Positions 11,885 to 24,691 of a stretch of 64,000 nucleotides of DNA are shown here, one piece after another (position 1 is the first letter of the stretch; every line of letters begins with the position of its first letter). The notes below the pieces were generated by a model that made no database searches, was not told the origin of the DNA, and saw nothing but the letters and a program-made list of their open reading frames with translations. Made by a program: the position numbers and the translations under genes. The stretch covers positions 36,458,595 to 36,522,594 of the forward strand of contig CM066989.1 in the NCBI GenBank assembly GCA_033977485.1. Reading direction: 5' to 3'. The DNA comes from Hydrangea macrophylla (lineage: Eukaryota; Streptophyta; Magnoliopsida; Cornales; Hydrangeaceae).

Positions 11885-12045
11885 CATACAAAGACCTCAG
11901 GCCTAATCCCGAGGCATCCAAAGACCTCGGGCCTATCCCCGAGGCACTCAAAAGACCTCGGGCTCCGAACCTAGGCACTCAAAAGACCTCAGGCTCCGAA
12001 CCCAGGCACTAAAGATCTCGGGGTCACGCCCGAGGCACCGGCTTC
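11885..12045 (+). repeat. Short tandem repeat downstream of gag (about 27-31 bp unit)
   Basis: Five or so diverged units built on 'caaagacctcgggcc...cccgaggcact'. The CCTCGGG/CCCGAGG halves make each unit a weak hairpin. It lies in the untranslated part of the gag-only element. Confidence 0.65.
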
Positions 12046-12880
12046 TCTTAGGTCCAACCGACGATGGGGGCAAACCCCCTAGGTGGCTGATGATGGCAAG
12101 CTTCAAAAGACCCTGCAACCACCATGTTCTAGGTCGGTTACCTACAGATCATAGCCTCTGTAAGACCCTCGTCTTAGCGAAAGCTTGGGGGGGCAAGACG
12201 GCGCAGTGAACTAAACAGGTAATCACACCGTGTATCTACAGGCCTCGCGGATAACCAAGTCAAAATCTTGGATAACCCGAGCACCTACAGTACTCAGAGA
12301 CATTAACTCCACTTAGGTCCAAACTGACGATAGAGGTGACTAAAATCTCTTAGGTTGGCCGACGATAGAGGAGCAAAAGGACCCTAAAGCAATGTGATTT
12401 AGGTCGGCTCCACTAACATGGTCAAGCTCTTCTCCCAACAGTCTTGACGAAGGCTGGCCGGGCGGAAGACAACCATCCTGGGAAGTTAACATAAAAAAGG
12501 ACCCTAGAGCAATACGCTTTAGGTCGGCTTGTCCAACATGGTAAAATCCTTCTACCCACAGCGTTGACGAAGGTTTACGGGCAGAAGATAACCATCCTGG
12601 GAGCTAACTCAAGAAAAAAAAGACTCCGAAGTAGGCCGAGTCTCAACTCTCGGTCACTTCCCGAGCATTCAAAGACTCCGAATTAGGCCGGGTCTCAACT
12701 CCCGGTCAGTTCCCGAGCACCTAAAGGTCCCGAGCTAGGCTGGGTCTCAACTCTCAGTTAGTTCCCGAGGACTCACCAGGCTTAGAAGCCCCATGACAGC
12801 TTCCACAAGCACTCAGACAGCGGCAAGTAACATCAAACTGATTTCCAAACTTGCCCGATATAGCATCTGGCCAATCTTGG
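12046..12880 (+). other. 3' untranslated internal part of the gag-only element
   Basis: No open frame or recognisable protein. It holds a duplicated block, 'ggaccctaaagcaatgtgatttaggtcggct' near 12380 and its variant near 12500, and the roughly 55-bp three-unit array at 12620-12775 that is shared with the copy at 1-833. Confidence 0.6.
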
Positions 12881-12894
12881 AAATGGGGGGCAGC
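12881..12894 (+). promoter_or_regulatory. Polypurine tract of the gag-only element
   Basis: aaatggggggcagc directly precedes the TG of the right LTR. It is the plus-strand primer for reverse transcription. Confidence 0.75.
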
Positions 12895-13500
12895 TGATAC
12901 GCCCAAAATTGGCTCTATCTTATGACCGAGCGGTTCAAAATCAGCCGCTAGTCCGTGCCCCGGGCAAATCATGCACAACTCCTCAGAAGCATCAGCCCGA
13001 GCGGCTCATCCACGACCCGACCAACAGGTCGGGAAAATCGCACAAGCACATAATACCGTGGGAACAGCCCATTCGGGCCCACAGGTATGATCCCGAGCAT
13101 CACAAGCGTGATCCCGAGCATTACGGGCAGTTTCCTACTCAAGCTAGAAGACTAATGGCAAGTGCACACTATTTCCTAATCCAATTAGGAAATCCCCATA
13201 ATTAATGCCAATCTATATCAATAGGATTATATTTCCTTATCCATGTATGAGTAGGTCTCTTACATCTATAAAAGAGACCTCTCACCCCCCATTGAAGGGG
13301 CCGCCAACTTTTTAGTCTACACAGCACCTCTATAAAATTCACCATTATATGCATACACCCGGCCGGTATTACTGGTAGTGCCGCCCCTCTTTGTTGGCTC
13401 ACCAGGCCCGCCAGTGATCTGCTAGTGAACGTGCTCAGACACACCCGTGGACGTAGGTACCTTCATTAACAGGGCCGAACCACATACAAAAAATAGTCTC

Positions 13501-13538
<38 letters not shown>

Positions 13539-13582
13539 CTAAAATTGCTGTACTTTACTCTTACCAAATTTCGGCATCATCA
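12895..13582 (+). repeat. 3' LTR of the gag-only element
   Basis: Collinear with 9708-10358 and followed by target duplication TGTAT (13583-13587). The CT/GA microsatellite at 13497-13533 is expanded relative to the left LTR. Confidence 0.9.
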
Positions 13583-14701
13583 TGTATTACAGTTACTTAG
13601 ATCATGTGTTTGCATAGTTTTTTAAAAGAAGAAACCGTTTTTTGAAAAAACATTGTACAAACTGTGAAAGGCACAATTTCCACATGACCTAAGTTACTCT
13701 TTACACCCAAAATTCACAAATTTCAACCAAGCCATTGTGATCCAATTCGGTCAGATCAAAGTGACCGAGTTGATGAGCTACAAGCTTGAAATTATCACCA
13801 TAGTGGGTGGTTATTTGCTGATGTGGAATGTTACTTTGCAAAGTGGGTGGTTTTTGCTATGGAAAATGCTAGACTCATATAGTGAATCACACACTTTTTT
13901 TTATATATAGCTTTAATACTTGTACTTTGTGCTATTTGAATATTTTTACACTTTTTCGTGCCTCACTTACACAACACAGAATACATGCATTTAAAACTCT
14001 GTGTAGAAAAAATATATAGTTCATTGTATAGGTCAAGTAGTGCTCTTTTGCTATTCTTAAAGACACGTGGATGATTGGTGGAAAATGGGAGATTAATTCT
14101 TGAGTGGGTGAAAATGTGCTAGATCATGGTCCACTTGGAAGTTACTCTTGTGTATATATATTCAAGACCAAGCCACATGGAAAATCGCAAATCATCACTT
14201 CGAAAAAGCATTCAGCAACTTTGCATTCCAATATTCCATGGCTGTTTTTATTTTGTGTTCTTCATGTACCCTGCCTTACTTTTTATTTTTATTCTTTTCA
14301 ACTAGTTTCTCTTGCTTTGTAATTCATTCTGTTTCAATGGCAATCAATTCCATTTCAGTTTCAAAGCTGCAATTTCTTTTCATTTTTAACTCTCATCACT
14401 TGGTGGAATTTCAAGTCTTTAAAAAGCTAGTGCAACTTTAAGGGAAGGAGCATCCCTACTTCCTAACAATTGCTTGATCACACTCATACCAAACATAAAA
14501 ATATAATTTGGCTTCATGTTTAGATCTACCGTACAAGGTCCTGACATGCCCGTAAAATATAATATTTTTGCCAAACAGTTACTGTACTGAAGTCATCTCC
14601 ATGGAAATTGTAGTAGGGGTGGAACACGTGTTTTCATATGTATGCACCTACAATTTTTATTATACTGTTAATCAATATAAAATGTGTATATATAGAAATA
14701 A
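13583..14701. other. Non-coding stretch, no gene recognised
   Basis: AT-rich sequence with small overlapping open frames (14104-14441) rich in F, S, L and Y and lacking any family signature. Confidence 0.5.
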
Positions 14702-14932
14702 GGGTAAATTATAACACCACCCCCTAAACTAGACCTTTATTCACTAACATCCCTTAAACTTTAAAACTGAACAAACTCACCCCTGAACTATCTAAAATAA
14801 ATAAACCCACCCCTGAAGAAGGAGTTTTTGTGTCAACAAATGATAGTTTAGGGGTGAGTTTGTTCAGTTTTAAAGTTTAGGGGGTGTTAGTGAAAAATGG
14901 TCACAGTTCAGAGGTGTTGCTGTAATCTACCC
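14702..14932. mobile_element. MITE, second copy of the family at 9165
   Basis: It has the same GGGTAAATTA...ACCC ends and the same inner arms (ACACCACCCCCTAAACT, AAACTTTAAAACTGAACAAACTCACCCC and their inverses). The flanking bases do not give a convincing 9-bp duplication. Confidence 0.7.
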
Positions 14933-16161
14933 AAAAAAAATTTGTGAGCATTTTTAGGAATATTAATTTTGTTTTAGATACATCTGGTCTCCGTCTATTA
15001 TTGAAATTTTTATAAGGGATAATTAGATCTAGATCCCTAACTAGGGAAGTCTATTGGTTTAAGGACAACTAAATATTTTTCATTTATGTTTAGGTATCTC
15101 ACTAGGATAAATGAGCTAATTAAGGTCCCTTAGTGGTATTTTATCTTTAGTTTATGACAATTATACCCATAATTTGTTGTATTGACTAACAAACATATTC
15201 TAAGCCCCAACAAAATTCTGAATTGAGAGAAAAAGAGAGATATAGAAAGAGACCTAGAGAGAGAGAGAGAGAGAGATTCAAAATTGAGATCTAGATTTGA
15301 ATTTGAGAACGAAGGAGAAGAAGATTTTTAATTCAATCACAGTATTAGAGAGAAGAAGATTTCGAATCGGATTTAGAGAAGACGATTTCGAATTGAGAGG
15401 GGAGGTTTTTGATATCCAAAATTTGAAAAAAAAAAATAGTATCGAATTTGAATCTGTTCATGTGGAATCGAGATCGAGATTGAGATCTTTGTGCTTGCAA
15501 TTGAGACCGATGTGCTCTTTTTGAATTGAGAACAATTTTATTCGTCACAAATTGGACATTTTGAGATCTCTATGATTTCTATTTTGATTTGAAGTAGTTT
15601 ATGAGTTATTTGATTGTGAATTTCGATTTTATGATTTACATTTTCGTTTTATTCTTGATAATGTAGTTGTCATGTTCAACGTTGAGATTTATTAGTTTTT
15701 GTTGATTGAATTGCTTTTTTCCTCTAGATGTATTTGCGAAGGTACAATTTGTTGCTTTATCAGATTTTTGAATGAATTGGGGATTGAGTTTGTTGTAGAT
15801 TGAAGTATAAGTGAGTTTTGTTGTTTTGCTTTGTTTTCAAACTTAAAATCAAAATTTGTTTGATAATTTGAATGTTGTTTTAATTATTGTTCGATGATTT
15901 GAGTTTCACTTTCTAATTGGGATGTTATATTGTTTATCATAAAGTGGTAAAATTTCACGATGTTTGTAGACTGTATTGGCAAAGTGATAAAATTTCACCA
16001 CTTTATTGGACTGAGTTAGTGTGTATGTTTCAGTGGTGTAATTTATGTAGGCGTATGCCTATATTTGTGACTCATTTTTATTTTATTGTAATATACAAAT
16101 ACTATTATATTAGTAATATCTTTGATATAGATAAACATTAGTATTATCTGATATAGATACT
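14933..16161. other. Non-coding stretch with GA repeat
   Basis: A (GA) tract is at about 15255-15275, followed by low-complexity sequence with repeated 'gatttcgaattgag' and 'gaga' words (15290-15530). No supported gene. Confidence 0.5.
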
Positions 16162-16533
16162 TGGTGATAAGATATGGGATAACAACACAATCTCTACATA
16201 ATATATTTGAGTGGTATTTGGGATTGCCCCAACTTCACTTCCTTAATGGTAGGAAATTGTTGTGCATTTAAACACATAGGTAAGGGTCCCAGTCTATCTA
16301 TAAATATATAAGGCTTGTGATAACCATCCTTACAGAATTTTATAAAGAACTATAGGCTGAAAACCCATATCCATCCTTCACCATACAGTAAATAAAAATT
16401 GTGTGAGGGTCGTTGAGGTTCTTTCATAATCAAGCAGTTTCGTGACCGCAGAAGTTCGTTCATATCAACAATGCTCTAACCACATGGCTGGAGGTAAGTA
16501 TCTTGAGCACTTTAATTTGATTTAATGCTCACA
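16162..16533 (+). mobile_element. Possible short LTR (Copia-type) with primer site
   Basis: TGGTGATAAGATATGGGATA starts the candidate LTR. A TATA box (tctataaatatata, about 16297-16311) lies inside it, and it ends ...GCTCACA. TGATATCAGAGTC (16536-16548), a degraded initiator-Met primer site, follows after 2 bp. No second LTR or pol was found, so it is a remnant. Confidence 0.45.
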
Positions 16534-16883
16534 ATTGATATCAGAGTCATCCTTCAAACCATGTTGTTTAGCATAAGTTATTATGCATAGATGATAACAC
16601 TCATATATGAGTACTGTTGATGAGCATATTCACAAGTTTGATATTTGATACTCAAGACTTATTGAGGGACTGAGAATTTTGATTTTTGATCTGCTGGATC
16701 TGTATATATACATGTAAGGTCACGAGATTTTAAATCTTAGTGGCAATATCGAAACTATTGCCACCTATGCTTGACTGTAATCTATTCGGACTTGATACCC
16801 TATGGTTATCAACAGTTCTATCTATTATGATTAAAAAAAAAAAGAAGGGTTCTTCGATATAATCAAAGGACACGAACAGACTA
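16534..16883. other. Remnant internal region, nothing recognisable
   Basis: It follows the LTR candidate and ends where the chromovirus-like LTR begins at 16884. No coding signal. Confidence 0.4.
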
Positions 16884-17204
16884 TGTCACGCCCCGGAGCA
16901 GCAAAAATAGAGAAAAATAAATCTCCTTTTTGGGTCCATAGGGAATGACAAGTGAAAGTCACTGAACATCCACACCACACAGTACTAGTCCACAAGATAT
17001 ACAAGAACGGTAACAAAATCAACTGAAAATCAAACAGTTCTATATTATTACAAACATCAGAGTATGGTCCACAAGATCGCAACAGGTCTGGAGACAACAT
17101 ATGCCCAATCACCCATCAACTAAAACATAGTTCAACAGAAATATAAACTAAACATATACTAGATGAACTATCTCCAGATCTTCAGCTGGCATAAGGGTAG
17201 TTGT

Positions 17205-18353
17205 TGACACGAAAATCTTTTGTGCGCGCTTGTGTGCTATACCCAAATCTAGGTAGACGTGCAAGTAGTATTCTGGTAAGACCAGGTCGATCCCACAGAA
17301 AAGGTCGAAGATTAATAACTTAGATTAAACTCTAAAAGAAAATAAAAATTCAAGATTTCAGAAAGGTGTAGAACACGAAGTTCTACAATTAACAACTACT
17401 AAGAGTAAATCAATTAAATCAACTACGAACTAACTAATTAACTAAGCGAATTTCAAACGGTTTTTAACTTAATAAAAGGGAAGCATTGGGATCACACAAA
17501 TCCACAGTGACTTAGCCATCTACCATGCAATTACACTGAAGCTCAATGGAGTACATCTTCTACATTATTCTGTATTTCTCTAAAAATAAAGAATCCATAG
17601 CCCTTTCATGATTGGGACTATATCATCACAGTTGATTTGAAATACAAGAAAGCGGTTTAAAACAATATTTAAGACTCGCAATCTGAATGGTGTTAGCATT
17701 CAAAGTGGTTTGCAAAAGTTATTGAAAACAAAAGCCTTAAGGCTTAAAGTTCAGAAACTGTTTTGACAAACTGAGCATTTGGGGACAGTTTGATAACAAA
17801 TCTCAAAAATAGAAAGTCTAGGAATACTGCATAGGATATTCTCAAGAATCAGAGAGTTCGATTGATCGACGCGCTTTCGATCGATCGAAATGTCTTCGAT
17901 CGCTTGACTGTATCTCTGGTCCGATCGATCGAACTCACTTCGATCGATTGAACACAGGTTTTACACTGCTGCATGGCAAAGGCTAGAAATCACTATTTTA
18001 TCGTGACCTCCCACCTCTAAGACTACTCAGACATGGTCTGGAGTGTCTTAGATATGTTTTTAACGTAAAAGTTCATTAAGGCTGCGTTTGTTTGTGTTTT
18101 TAACATAAAACTTACGAAAACTATGGGTTTAATAATAACTAACATGCAAGACTATGATCCTAACAAATTATACTACGAAAAACTATTAGCAGAATGTAAA
18201 CAAAATAATGAAACGAAACTTAAATGAAAGGAATACTTGTATTAAAGCTGAATCACCAAGGAATTAATGTAGAATCCAAGATTAACCTACAAAAGTAAGC
18301 AAGCACTCCTTCTCTCTCTCTATAAAACTGTAGAAAAAACAATGTGAGCGTAC
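17205..18353 (-). repeat. 3' LTR of the Athila-like element, U3 start deleted
   Basis: Collinear with 26401-27575 of the other LTR, including its downstream CGATCG array (17857-17952). Similarity stops at about 18353, so roughly 465 bp with the TATA box and upstream array are missing, probably together with the polypurine tract. Confidence 0.8.
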
Positions 18354-18811
18354 CATGGCGCCACCTTCTTATGGTATGAAGTCATCAAAATACAGTTGGC
18401 AAGCGCCAGGTGGAGGAGTTGGTATTTCCCGGTCAGAAACTGATCCTCGATAAGGAAAACGCCGTTCCAGAACTGAACAGCCCCTCCCGTGATCTCACGT
18501 ATGATACTGGTGTGGGGAGTCTCTGGGGCACCTGGTAAATGAGGGTAAAAGCAGTCGGGTACCTCCGGTACCCCCAGAATAGCGGCCACGGTAGCGGGGC
18601 TAAAGATGATCTCATGCCCACAGAAGAAAGAACGGTATGTAAACAGGGCCGCGGGATCTTTGATCATTGTCGCACACGCTTCACGAACCCAAGAAATGTT
18701 GATGTGCTTTGCCTGAATCAGTATGTCGTACCAAAGAGGCATGTCTCTGATCCGTGCCAGAAACCAAGGAGCAGATAGCCATGCAGATTCAATTGGTCGC
18801 TCCAATATCAC
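18354..18811 (-). pseudogene. 'Putative plant transposon protein' domain fragment in the env-like position
   Basis: About 150 codons with SAPWFLARIRDMPLWYDIL, SWVREACATM, TYRSFFCGHEIIFSPATVAAI and FLTGKYQLLHLAL. This resembles the conserved protein found downstream of pol in Athila-type elements (Pfam 'putative plant transposon protein'); that name is from memory. The open frame starts at a GTG and its upstream continuation (to about 18930) is frameshifted. Its downstream end runs into the truncated 3' LTR, so the natural C-terminus is lost. Function is unknown. Confidence 0.55.
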
Positions 18812-21104
18812 CTTTCATGCTTGAAAGTAGCGGGTGAACCAAACTCAATCCTCATCATTTCCAAAACCCGTGTGCGGGTACCGAAACAGGTATAGTGAGA
18901 TCGAGGGGTTTGGACTTGTGGTACCCTGTGATAGGGTTCATAGCTAGAGGTCCTTGAAAATAGAGAAAAAGAAGAAGGAAATCAAATCAGAGAGGAAAGG
19001 AAAAGAAACTGTTATTGCTTGAGTTTGATCAATCGCGAACATTTCTCGATCAATTGAACAAAGGCTAGGCTCAAGCGCTCGAGCCCATCTCGATCGATCG
19101 AGAATGGAAAAAAATGCAGAGAGAGAAAAATTAAGCAGAAAAGAAAAAAACCCAAGACAAAGAGGAACAAAACAATAACTAATTGGTCTCAGAACCAATT
19201 GGGGGCACCCCCCACTAGATTTGTATGAAAATATATTAAGGGGGGTTCAAAAATGACCCTTACCTCTGTTTGAAGCACAGGGAAGAGAGGACGAGATGAT
19301 GGTGATGATGATGAGGGTGAACTGGACTCCTCAAATTGTGTGTGAATAGAGGGACAAGGGAATCGCTGTGAGCTCTCTCTCTCTGTGTAGAATCGCTCGA
19401 GAGTGAGAGTGAGAGAGAGAAACTGAAGAAGAGTGTTGGGGATGCCTCGTTTAAAAATAACTCTCGAGCACTCGAGATACGTCAATTGATCGAATATTCG
19501 ATCGCTTTAAGGTATTTCAATCGCTTGAGAGGTCCAAGTTCTCGATCGATCGAGGAGCTTTTGGTCGGTCGAACATGAAATTTGCCAGGAACTTAAATCA
19601 GAGCATCTGTGAATCCCCAACTAGTTGAAATTTTTCTGAACTTACAAGAAAATTATAATAACAGTGTAAAACAGAGCATGACTGCCTTGAACATCATAGT
19701 TATAAAATTGCAAAATCTTATAAATATAAATTTGCATTTGCATCCTTTTGCAACTTTGTTCCCCATCTTGGTACATAGCCCTTATTTCAAAGAAAAACGA
19801 CAATTAAAACCAAAACTAACAATTCTTTGTCTAGCATTATAATTCAATTGAGAAAAGATTAATTGAATGACAAAACACAACTGAAGTGGGTCACTAATCT
19901 TCGAACATGAAAAACCCATCTTCACAATTGCTTCATTCTCCGCTAAATCTTCGAAGATGGAGTCAAACCCCGATAATTCCCTTTCCCAGAATAGTCGGAA
20001 AGAAGCAAGGGTATCTTCAAGCAAGTCTGAAATCCCCAAGAAATTGGTGGCACAGACAAGAGGTGATCTGGATGGAGACATTGATAGAGGAGTATAATTC
20101 CTCAGTGGACTTTCCTCTTACGGCGGAGTGCCCGGGGACCCTATAGAAAGTCCATGAAACAATAAATACAGAAGGAACACATGCAGGAACATTGGATTCA
20201 TAGTGATAATCCTGGACAGAGACAACCAAAGAAAACAAAAAAAAAACGAGTAAGACAAGGAAAAACGAGAAATAGCATCAAATGAAGGAAATAAAACAAT
20301 GGAGAATATAACATTGTCCTAACCTCACTATTGGCATGAATACCCAGTGTGCACTAGCTGGTAAGGGACATTGAAGCCTGAACAGCAAGTAGCTTAGGTG
20401 CACATAGAGGAATGCGACCAGCTCGAGAATGAGAAAGTCATCAACAAACGTGAAAACAACATTGTGGCATTTAGGCACCACATATTGTAGGTCATTCTCA
20501 TCCTATGGTTCCCACATTGAGTCGTTCTCCCACTATTCTAGGAGTGCATCGTCCACCTCCCCGATGAAGTACCCTTCCGGCTCTCCTTCCTCTTCGGGAA
20601 AATCCATATTTTCAAAAGGGTTAATGTTAAGGAGGGCAGGGGGTAAGGGATGTACCCTTGGGTCAAGTCGATTACATCATCTGCATCCGACCCTTGGTAA
20701 GGCGAAAGGTAGAATGCAATCTCGTCTGCAGTCCAAGCAGGGTTTTGATCTTCCGAATCAGTCCATGAGCCAATCAAAAACCTAGACCATGTACCATCAT
20801 GATTTCTCATTTTGGGACCTACAGTTGCATGATAAGAGGAATAGCGGATCAAGAATAATGTCATATTCATAAAAGAAAAGGTAAAACAGTTGAAAAATGA
20901 AATAACAAAAATGCAATACAAGTAAAGAATAGAACAACAATGTGAGAACACTCTTTGATGTTTTAAATAGAGGAATAGCTAGGCTCATCTAGCTGGATGT
21001 GCTCAGCTTCTGGTTAGAAGTTCTCCATCATTCTTGGGATTTATGAGCTCAACAGCTCCATGTGGAAAGACAGATTTAATGATAAACGGACCTGTCCATC
21101 GGGA
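18812..21104 (-). other. Spacer between integrase and the env-like fragment
   Basis: No recognisable protein in either strand; small minus-strand frames at 20278-20951 and 19782-20081 have no signature. CGATCG-type words occur at 19020-19105 and 19485-19575, resembling those in the LTRs. Confidence 0.5.
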
Positions 21105-24100
21105 TCAAAGCTTACTTGGGAAAAGGTGAAGGCGAGAGTCATATAGTAAGACTTTCTGCCCTGGCTCAAATGATTTGCGAAAGATAGTTCTATCATGGCG
21201 AGCCTTCAACCTTTCCTTATGCAACTTGACAAAGTCATACGCATCTCTACGGATTTCCTCTAGCTCTGCGAGTTGAAGTTTTCTTAACTGACCTCCCTCT
21301 TTAATATCGAAGTTTAATGAGTGTGTCGCCCAATATGCTTTATGCTTGATTTCAATGGGGAGGTGGCATGCCTTTTCGTACACTAGCCTATATGGGGACA
21401 TTCCCAGGTTTGTTTTGTAAGCAGTACGGTACGACCATAGAGCATCGATCAGCTTGTATGCCCAGTCTTTTCTGTTCAAACTAACCGTTTTTTCAAGAAT
21501 ATGTTTTATTTCTCAGTTAGCCAATTCTGCCTGCTCGTTAGTTTGTGGGTGGTAGGCTAAGGCAATTTGATGGTTAACCCCATATTTTTTTAGAAGTAAC
21601 TCCAAGGGTCTATTACAGAAGTGCTTTCCTTGGTCACTAATTAATGCCTTAGGGGTTTCAAAATGCGAAAGAATATTCTCTTTCAAGAAAGAAACAACTA
21701 TTCGATGATCATTTCGCCATGTTGGGATTGCCTCTACCCATTTCGAGATGTACTCCACAGCAAGGAGTATATACTCGCAGTTATTTGACTTCGGAAATGG
21801 GCCTATGAAATCTATGCCCCAACAATCAAAAATTTCAATTGTGATTATAGGGGTCAGGGGCATAGAGTTTCGTTTTGAAATTGTACCAAGCTTTTGACAG
21901 CATTAGCACGATTTACAAAAGGAATAGGCATCTTTAAATATGGTTGGCCAATAGAAACTGCTATGCAAGATTTTTTACGCGGTCTTTTGTGAAGCAAAAT
22001 GGCCACTATATCCGCATACTGGGTAAATTGGAAACAGTCATCAGTTGCTCATCTGGGAATTCATCCTTGATAGGCAACTGGTCAGTATTGTCAACAAATG
22101 TTAACCGAGATAAATGGTCTGCGACCGCATTCTCTACTCCTTTCTTATCCTTGATTGTGATATCAAATTCTTGGAGTAGGAGTATCCAACGAATCAGGCT
22201 TTGTTCACATCTTCTTGGATAACAGGTATTTGAGGGCCGAGTGGTCTGTAAAATAGACGATTGGGGACCCTATCAGATAAGACCTTAATTTATCTAAGGC
22301 GAAAACTATATCCAGTAGCTCTTTTTTAGTAGTTGTATAATTCATTTAAGCTTCATTCAGCGTTCGACTGGCATAGTAGATAACGTATGGCTTATTATCC
22401 CTCCTCTGTCCTAGAACTGCGCCAATAGTGTAGTCACTAGCATCGCACATTAGTTCGAATGGCAAACCCCAGTCGGGTGCCTGTATTATGGGTGCGGAGG
22501 TAAGGTAATTTTTCAGTGCATCAACAGATATTTGACAGCTTTTCGACCCTTCGAACGGTATGTCTTTAGCGAGTAATTGACATAGTGGTCGGGAGATCGT
22601 ACTAAAATTTTAGATAAATCGACGATAGAATCCCGCATGCCCTAAGAAAGAACGAGTGTCCTTGACTGTACGAGGGATAGGTAGATTCGAGATTATGTCA
22701 ATTTTTGCTTTATCCACTTGGATACCTTTGTCAGAAATAATGTGGCCGAGGACTATTCCACTGGTTACCATGAAATGACACTTTTCCCAGTTTAACACCA
22801 GGTGTTTGCCCTTACATCGTGCTAACACACGTTCAAGATTTTCAAGGCAGTTTTCAAAACTATGGCCGAACACAGAAAAATCGTCCATAAAGACTTCATG
22901 TATTTACTCGACCATATCGCTGAAGATACTTAACATGCACCTCTGAAAAGTAGCAGGTGCATTGCATAAACCGAAGGGTATACGACGGTTAGTGAAAGTA
23001 CCGAACGGACATGTAAAAGTTGTTTTCTCCTGATCTTTAGGAGCAATTTTGACTTGGTTATACCCACTGTATTCGTCCAAAAAGCAATAGTACTTATGAC
23101 CCACCACTCGTTCTAGCATTTGATCCATGAACGACAGAGAAAAGTGGTCTTTCCGAATCACAGTATTTAGTTTTCGGTAATCGATACACATCCGACATCC
23201 GGTGGGGACGCTTGTTGGTACTAATTCACCGTTTTTATTAGGGATAACTGTTATGCCTGCCTTCTTTGGTACCACTTGGGTTGGACTGACCCAAGGGCTG
23301 TTAGATATTAGGTATATAATCCCAACGTCAAGTAGTTTTAAGACTTCCTTTTTTACTACTTCTTGCATGTTGGGATTCAAACGCCTTTGCATTTTTTGTG
23401 AAGGTTTAGCGTCTTCCTCCAAATATATTTTATGGGTGCAAACAGACGGGCTTATCCCTTTGAGGTCGGCAATAGTCCATCCCAATGCTCCCTTATGTTG
23501 TTTCAACATTTGGATTAATTAACCCTCTTGTTTAGAATTTAACATAGATGAAATTATGATAGGATAAGTCTTTTCGGTCCCTAGGAAAGCGTATTTGAGC
23601 TCCTTTGAAAGCTCCTTTAATTTCAAATCGGGAAACTGAAAGTTTGAGGGCATGACTAACTTCGTTTTTAGAGGCAGTGGTTCATATGGTGTTACCCACA
23701 TACATTCAGCTCTATCCTCCTCTTTCGTTTCCATCATGAGGCAAGTGTGATTTAAAGCAACGTCCAATGGAGTAGAATCTTTAGGTTGATAGACAGCGTC
23801 AAATTGTGACACAACAACCTCCAAAGGATCTTTGTAATAAAAAAAATCAACCTCATCTTCAATGACCATCTCGATGTAATTCAATTTTTCCTCATCCTCG
23901 TATTCTTCAGGTCGGGGGTATGAAAAGATTTTGACATTTAAAGTCATATTCCCAAATACGATGGTCATTATTCCACTTCTTATTTTAATTATGGCATCGA
24001 TTGTGTTAAGGAATGGACGTCCGAATATTACCGGGATTTGTGCACATAGATTAGACACAGGTTCAGTGTCTAAGATCATGAAATCAACCGGGAAGACAAA

Positions 24101-24391
24101 CGAGTCTATTTGAACGAGGATGTCTTCCAGTATTCCTCTAGGGTATTTTACAGACCTATCTGCTAGTTGTAGTGCAACTCGAGTAGGTTTAAGTTCACCC
24201 AACCCTAGCTATTTATAGACAGAGTATGGTAGCAGGTTTACGCATGCTCCTAGATCGAGGAGTGCATTGTTTATTCTTTGATTCCCAATTTGACATGAGA
24301 CAGTAGGAGTACCGGGGTCTTTGAGTTTCGGAGGCAATTCATTTTGGATAATCGCGCTTGCTTGGCAGGTGACATAAGCGTGTTTCTTCAC
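21105..24391 (-). pseudogene. Pol of the Athila-like element: protease, RT, RNase H, integrase
   Basis: The protease has the motif ALLDLGACVNLLPYSVY (24270-24212), with Cys where the family usually has Ser. Reverse transcriptase (23509-22610) has MCIDYRKLN, FLDEYSGYNQ, PFGLCNAPATFQRCM and FMDDFSVFG (catalytic MDD). RNase H follows around 22560-22200 with DASDYTIGAVLGQR and [11 protein letters not shown], readable but broken. The integrase core (21863-21105) has GIDFIGPFP, LISDQGKHFC and NEQAELAN as the D, D and E blocks, then the [27 protein letters not shown] tail. Stops interrupt one continuous frame from 24391 to 22610 (at 24209, 23519, 22904 and 22610). There is a frameshift before integrase and one further TGA near 21510. 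Confidence 0.88.
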
Positions 24392-24691
24392 ACTTTGCCT
24401 CCTGTTGACCGTGCATAAGTCTTTAAGATATTTAGCATAGACCGGTACTTATTTAATAGCATTAAGGAGTGGAAGATTTATTTTAACTTGTTTAAACAGT
24501 TCCGAAAACTCCTGATTCTTTATCTCATTTTTAAGCTTCTTTAGCCTTTGAGGGTAAGGCGTGGGAAAAGAGCATTTAGGTAATGCGTCATTAACGGGCT
24601 CCTTTTCAAGCCTTCTCTCAACTTCTTCTACTTGTATGGGAGCGTAATCATTAGAATCTAATGGTTCGTTATTAGCAGATGGCTCCTCTTC

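Larger units (their letters stand above)
9708..13582 (+). mobile_element. Complete non-autonomous gag-only (TR-GAG-like) Ty3/Gypsy element
   Basis: LTRs at 9708-10358 (651 bp) and 12895-13582 (688 bp) both start TGATACGCCC and end CATCATCA. Target duplication TGTAT is present on both sides (9703-9707 and 13583-13587). A primer-site-like sequence (TTTGGCACCGTCTGTGGGAA) begins 2 bp after the left LTR, and a purine tract (aaatggggggcagc, 12881-12894) precedes the right LTR. The 2.5-kb internal region encodes only a Gag; no protease, reverse transcriptase or integrase is present. It must therefore depend on an autonomous relative, probably of the Tat lineage judging by the gag. A truncated second copy lies at 1-833. 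Confidence 0.9.

Noticed and set aside
18539..18778. Plus-strand frame opposite the env-like fragment
   Set aside because: Antisense shadow of the minus-strand transposon-protein domain.
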